Shown: one piece after another, positions 61,369 through 64,000 of the stretch
Layout of the letters: each line of letters starts with the position of its first letter
Position numbering within the stretch: the stretch's first letter is position 1
Source: Myoxocephalus aenaeus
Lineage: Eukaryota; Chordata; Actinopteri; Perciformes; Cottidae
Direction of reading: 5' to 3'
DNA: 64,000 nt
Assembly: GCA_038501785.1 (NCBI GenBank)
Contig: JBAMJR010000015.1
Location: 1,300,001 to 1,364,000, forward strand
Notes under the pieces: generated by a model
What the model was told of the DNA's origin: nothing
Database searches by the model: none
Seen by the model: the letters and a program-made list of their open reading frames with translations, nothing else
Made by a program: the position numbers and the translations under genes

Positions 61369-61901
61369 AACATGTAGTGTTAACGCGCTTTGAGTGATTG
61401 TAGGACTAGAAAAGTACAGTCCATTTATCATATGCTTTATGATATATCACAGTGAGAGCCATACATTTAACTGTACATCTATACCGACCTTCAAAGAGGT
61501 AACGATAAGATTCACTGTTGCGCAAAATGCGGATGTTCTTTAAATTTACAATAAATATTGTGTTGACAAAGATACACATTGACGAACAAATGCAAAGATG
61601 GTGAGGCGGCGTTATGATTTGTAATTTGTCTGATTATTATCCAGATAAACTGATAAGAGGAAGATATATGACTGAACATAAAATATTGAGATTCATTATT
61701 GTTTGTTTTATACAATCATTATTTTTGTATCTTCTTTTCCTTGATAAAACTTTGCCCTCTTGGGACCTCTTTTCCTCCTCCACACCCTTTACAGGTGCAG
61801 TGCACTCTGACAGTCAATGAGAGCTTCGTCATTCTCTCTCTGAGGCGGAGGCGAAGCAGCAGACCCTTGTGTGTGGACGGCTCTCAGTATCTCTCCTCAC
61901 C
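61369..61901 (+). promoter_or_regulatory. Upstream region of PLB1-like gene
   Basis: The 530 bases between the hAT-like element and the PLB1-like start codon. AT-rich, with a TATA-like GATAAAACT near 61743 and CT-rich sequence before the ATG (context CTCACCATGA). Start site not determinable. Confidence 0.35.
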
Positions 61902-63703
61902 ATGACGAGATCTGCACTCCTCATTCTGGCAGCCCTTGTTGGATCCTGCACTCAATTTACAGGTAGGGTACGAGACATGCGTATATTCACATTCATCGCT
62001 TTGGCAAAGTGTGTACTGAATTATTTCTTATTCATTATTTAAGTGAAATATGGCACAGTATGTATAACAAAGTGTGAGATTTCTCTAGGATATTTAAGAT
62101 ATGTTTTAGTGTTTTTGTTGCTCCAAGAGACATTTACAGTATCTCTTTTAGTTACAAGTATATCCACTGTGAACGATGTGTTTAGAATGCAAAGTAAAAT
62201 GAAAAATAATCTAACATCGTAATAGAAATGGTCCTGCCAATTAAAGAAAGCCTTTTTAGATACTTTACTGAGTTCAAATAAGCTGCTGTATTTTAGGGGA
62301 AAAGGTTTTAAAATGGAAAAATGGAAGATGAACATGTTTGTATTCTTACCTGTTACTTTTTATCTTTTTATTCTCAACTTTTTACAAATCTGAATGTTTA
62401 AGATTGAAAAAAAATTTCCCCCCAAATGTATTATGTTATTTTTTTTTACTAATGTCACATTTAGATGCTGTCAACATTGATGTGGAAACAAATAAACTAT
62501 CAAGAGAGAAGGTACAGTGTGACAGTATGTATTCATAACATGCTATATGCTGTTCTGATACTGTATTAATGAGGAAGTGCCCTTCTGTGCTACAGACAGA
62601 AAGCTACATGCCCATACTCTGCTCACCAATACCTGCTCCCGTATCCCTATCCTCTTCAGGTACTGCTCTCAGCAATTGTCATCAATATCATATTAATCTG
62701 ACTTGAATGGTATCTAGTGTTGCGACATGCCATTTCTGACTTCTTGCTTTCTCTTCATCAGTTCATACTCTCAGACCTGTTGATATCTCAGCTGTGTATG
62801 TCTTGGGAACTCCTATCTCACACAGGTAGACAGCCACAAAGACAATGCACATATACTTCAGTAATACTTGAGAAATACACAAATGAGCTGCCTTAAAGAG
62901 GAAGTGAATATTTTAAAAAACTTTCTCAACCCTCTCTTACTCTCGCAACTTGTCTGTCTTCTTCATTAGGGAGGAAGCATCCAGAGTCGTCAGTAGAGTC
63001 GCTGGTAAGTCTATAAACTCTCTTTTGCATGCCTCCTAAACACTCACTGAGTGTTTCTACAATCAAGAAGAAATAAAGAGGTGTATAATCTTCGAAAACA
63101 CCAATTCTGTGTTTGGTTTTGAACAAAATTATATTCATTGATGAAAGACAGTACTTTTTAATACATCATACATATCAGAATCAGAATCAGAACCATTTAT
63201 TGCCAAGTATGCTTACACATACAAGGAATTTGTCCTGACAGGAGGTGCAAAACATTTAACATTTAACGATAAACATAAAAAAGAGTGCAATAAAAAGGGA
63301 GCATAAATATTTACAATTGGGTCTACCGAATATATACAATTAGATCTACAGAATATAAAAATTTAAATAAAGTGCACGGAATGAAGTGATTATGTGAAAG
63401 TGACAAGTGTAAAGTAAAGTGGCAAGTGTATTTAAATATGAGGTGAGGAGGGATGTGCAGGGGAGTGAACGGTAGGAAATTATCTGGGGGTGAGAGTCAG
63501 AGTCAGTCAGTGAGGGACCCGGGCTCTGTTGATGAGCCCGACTGCTGACGGGGAAAAACTGTTTGTGTGGCGTGAGGTCTTGGTCCTGATGGACCTCAAC
63601 CTCCTGCCAGAGGGAAGGGACTCCAACAAGTTATGTCCATGTGCCCTACCCCTAAAATGTTCCTTTATCATATTCTCAGACCTGGTTCAGTTCACAGGAA
63701 AAT
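61902..63703 (+). CDS. PLB1: Phospholipase B1-like, 5' exons (partial)
   Basis: PLB1 is a secretory/brush-border membrane lipase built of tandem SGNH/GDSL repeats. The start MTRSALLILAALVGSCTQFT is a clear signal peptide. Exons with good GT-AG sites and consistent phase are 61902-61962, 62465-62511, 62596-62659, 62762-62825 and 62970-63004, giving about 82 residues. The key match is VHTLRPVDISAVYVLGTP, which corresponds to the line opening each PLB1 repeat (VHxLRPADIxVVAALGDS). A sixth exon from 63680 (acceptor TTCTCAG, reading DLVQFTGK after RVA) continues the alignment with the first human repeat, but its donor (63703) is weak and the exon is tentative. At the catalytic GDSL position this repeat reads GTPIS, so it lacks the nucleophile serine context, as expected for the degenerate first repeat. 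The rest lies beyond the window. Another SGNH family member is possible. Confidence 0.62.
63175..63620 (-). mobile_element. L2-like LINE 3' fragment
   Basis: Begins CAGAATCAGAATCAGAACCA, the reverse complement of an ATTCTGATTCTG-type 3' tail, followed by TTTATTGCCAAGTATGCTTA and then the fish LINE phrase GGTCCTGATGGACCTCAACC TCCTGCCAGAGGGAAGG. Only the 3' end is present, on the minus strand, inside the intron after exon 5 of the PLB1-like gene. Confidence 0.75.
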
Positions 63704-63710
63704 GTCAGAC

Positions 63711-64000
63711 ACAACGCACACTTTGGCGAGAAGCTATTAGAGCAAAAAATCATACAGTTTAGATGAGTTTATCTTCAAAAGATAAGACGGGGGCCATAAA
63801 CGCAGGTGGTTGACCTTTATTTCACATAAAAGTAAGCAACATTTGCAGCATGAATGGAAGCTTTCACCAGCGTCTGTGTCCCCGACAGCAGTTATCACAT
63901 AATGCACACAATCCACTGTCTGATTGTCAGGTATTGTGCATAGTGTGTAGATGAAGTCTAATTATGTCTATGTGTGTTGAGTAGAGTTGCTGTCCATGTT
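63711..64000 (+). other. PLB1-like intron, window edge
   Basis: No further exon could be assigned before the window ends. Confidence 0.4.

Noticed and set aside
1..64000. CRISPR arrays, operons, prokaryotic gene clusters or prophage
   Set aside because: The window is vertebrate nuclear DNA. Repeats are microsatellites and transposons, with no spaced direct-repeat arrays.

Overview
This window is nuclear DNA from a ray-finned fish, most likely a percomorph teleost. The evidence is intron-rich vertebrate genes with GT-AG splice sites, very frequent (CA)n, (CT)n and (AT)n microsatellites, and teleost-type L2-like and L1-like LINEs, a tRNA-derived SINE and hAT/Harbinger-like short elements. The species cannot be named from the sequence alone.

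Four protein-coding genes can be supported. LBH (+, coding exons 22890-22918, 27729-27831, 30503-30742) encodes a 123-residue transcription cofactor. LCLAT1 (+, five coding exons between 43047 and 47891) encodes a 385-residue lysocardiolipin acyltransferase. YPEL5 (-, coding exons 54352-54492 and 54016-54240) encodes the 121-residue Yippee-like 5. The 5' end of a gene that looks like phospholipase B1 (PLB1, +, from 61902) runs off the right edge. LBH, LCLAT1 and YPEL5 are also neighbours on human 2p23, with PLB1 further along the same arm, so this is a conserved block with a local rearrangement. The genes do not form an operon or a shared pathway; their proximity is ancestral linkage.

Layout: 1-22.5 kb is gene-free and holds microsatellites, a 5'-truncated and catalytically broken L2-like LINE (about 6.08-8.50 kb), an L1-like ORF2 relic on the minus strand (about 13.64-14.75 kb), two copies of an unclassified dispersed repeat (8.73 and 20.73 kb) and a striking 30-bp-stem hairpin (21967-22059). 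LBH fills 22.5-32.3 kb including its 3' UTR. The LBH-LCLAT1 interval contains a 397-bp hAT-like element with an 8-bp target duplication. LCLAT1 fills 38-49 kb, with a TIR element in its long first intron and a SINE in intron 4. YPEL5 and its GC-rich promoter occupy 52-56.3 kb. The YPEL5-PLB1 interval (56.3-61.9 kb) is packed with transposable elements: a solo LTR with a perfect 5-bp target duplication, a SINE split by a roughly 0.7-kb TIR element, and directly beside it a 1.2-kb hAT-like element.

I found no new multi-gene system. The most informative observations are structural: the datable transposon insertions and nestings, several long perfect inverted repeats, and the apparently degenerate first lipase repeat of the PLB1-like gene. 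Exon boundaries were read by eye from splice sites and family knowledge and were not computed.
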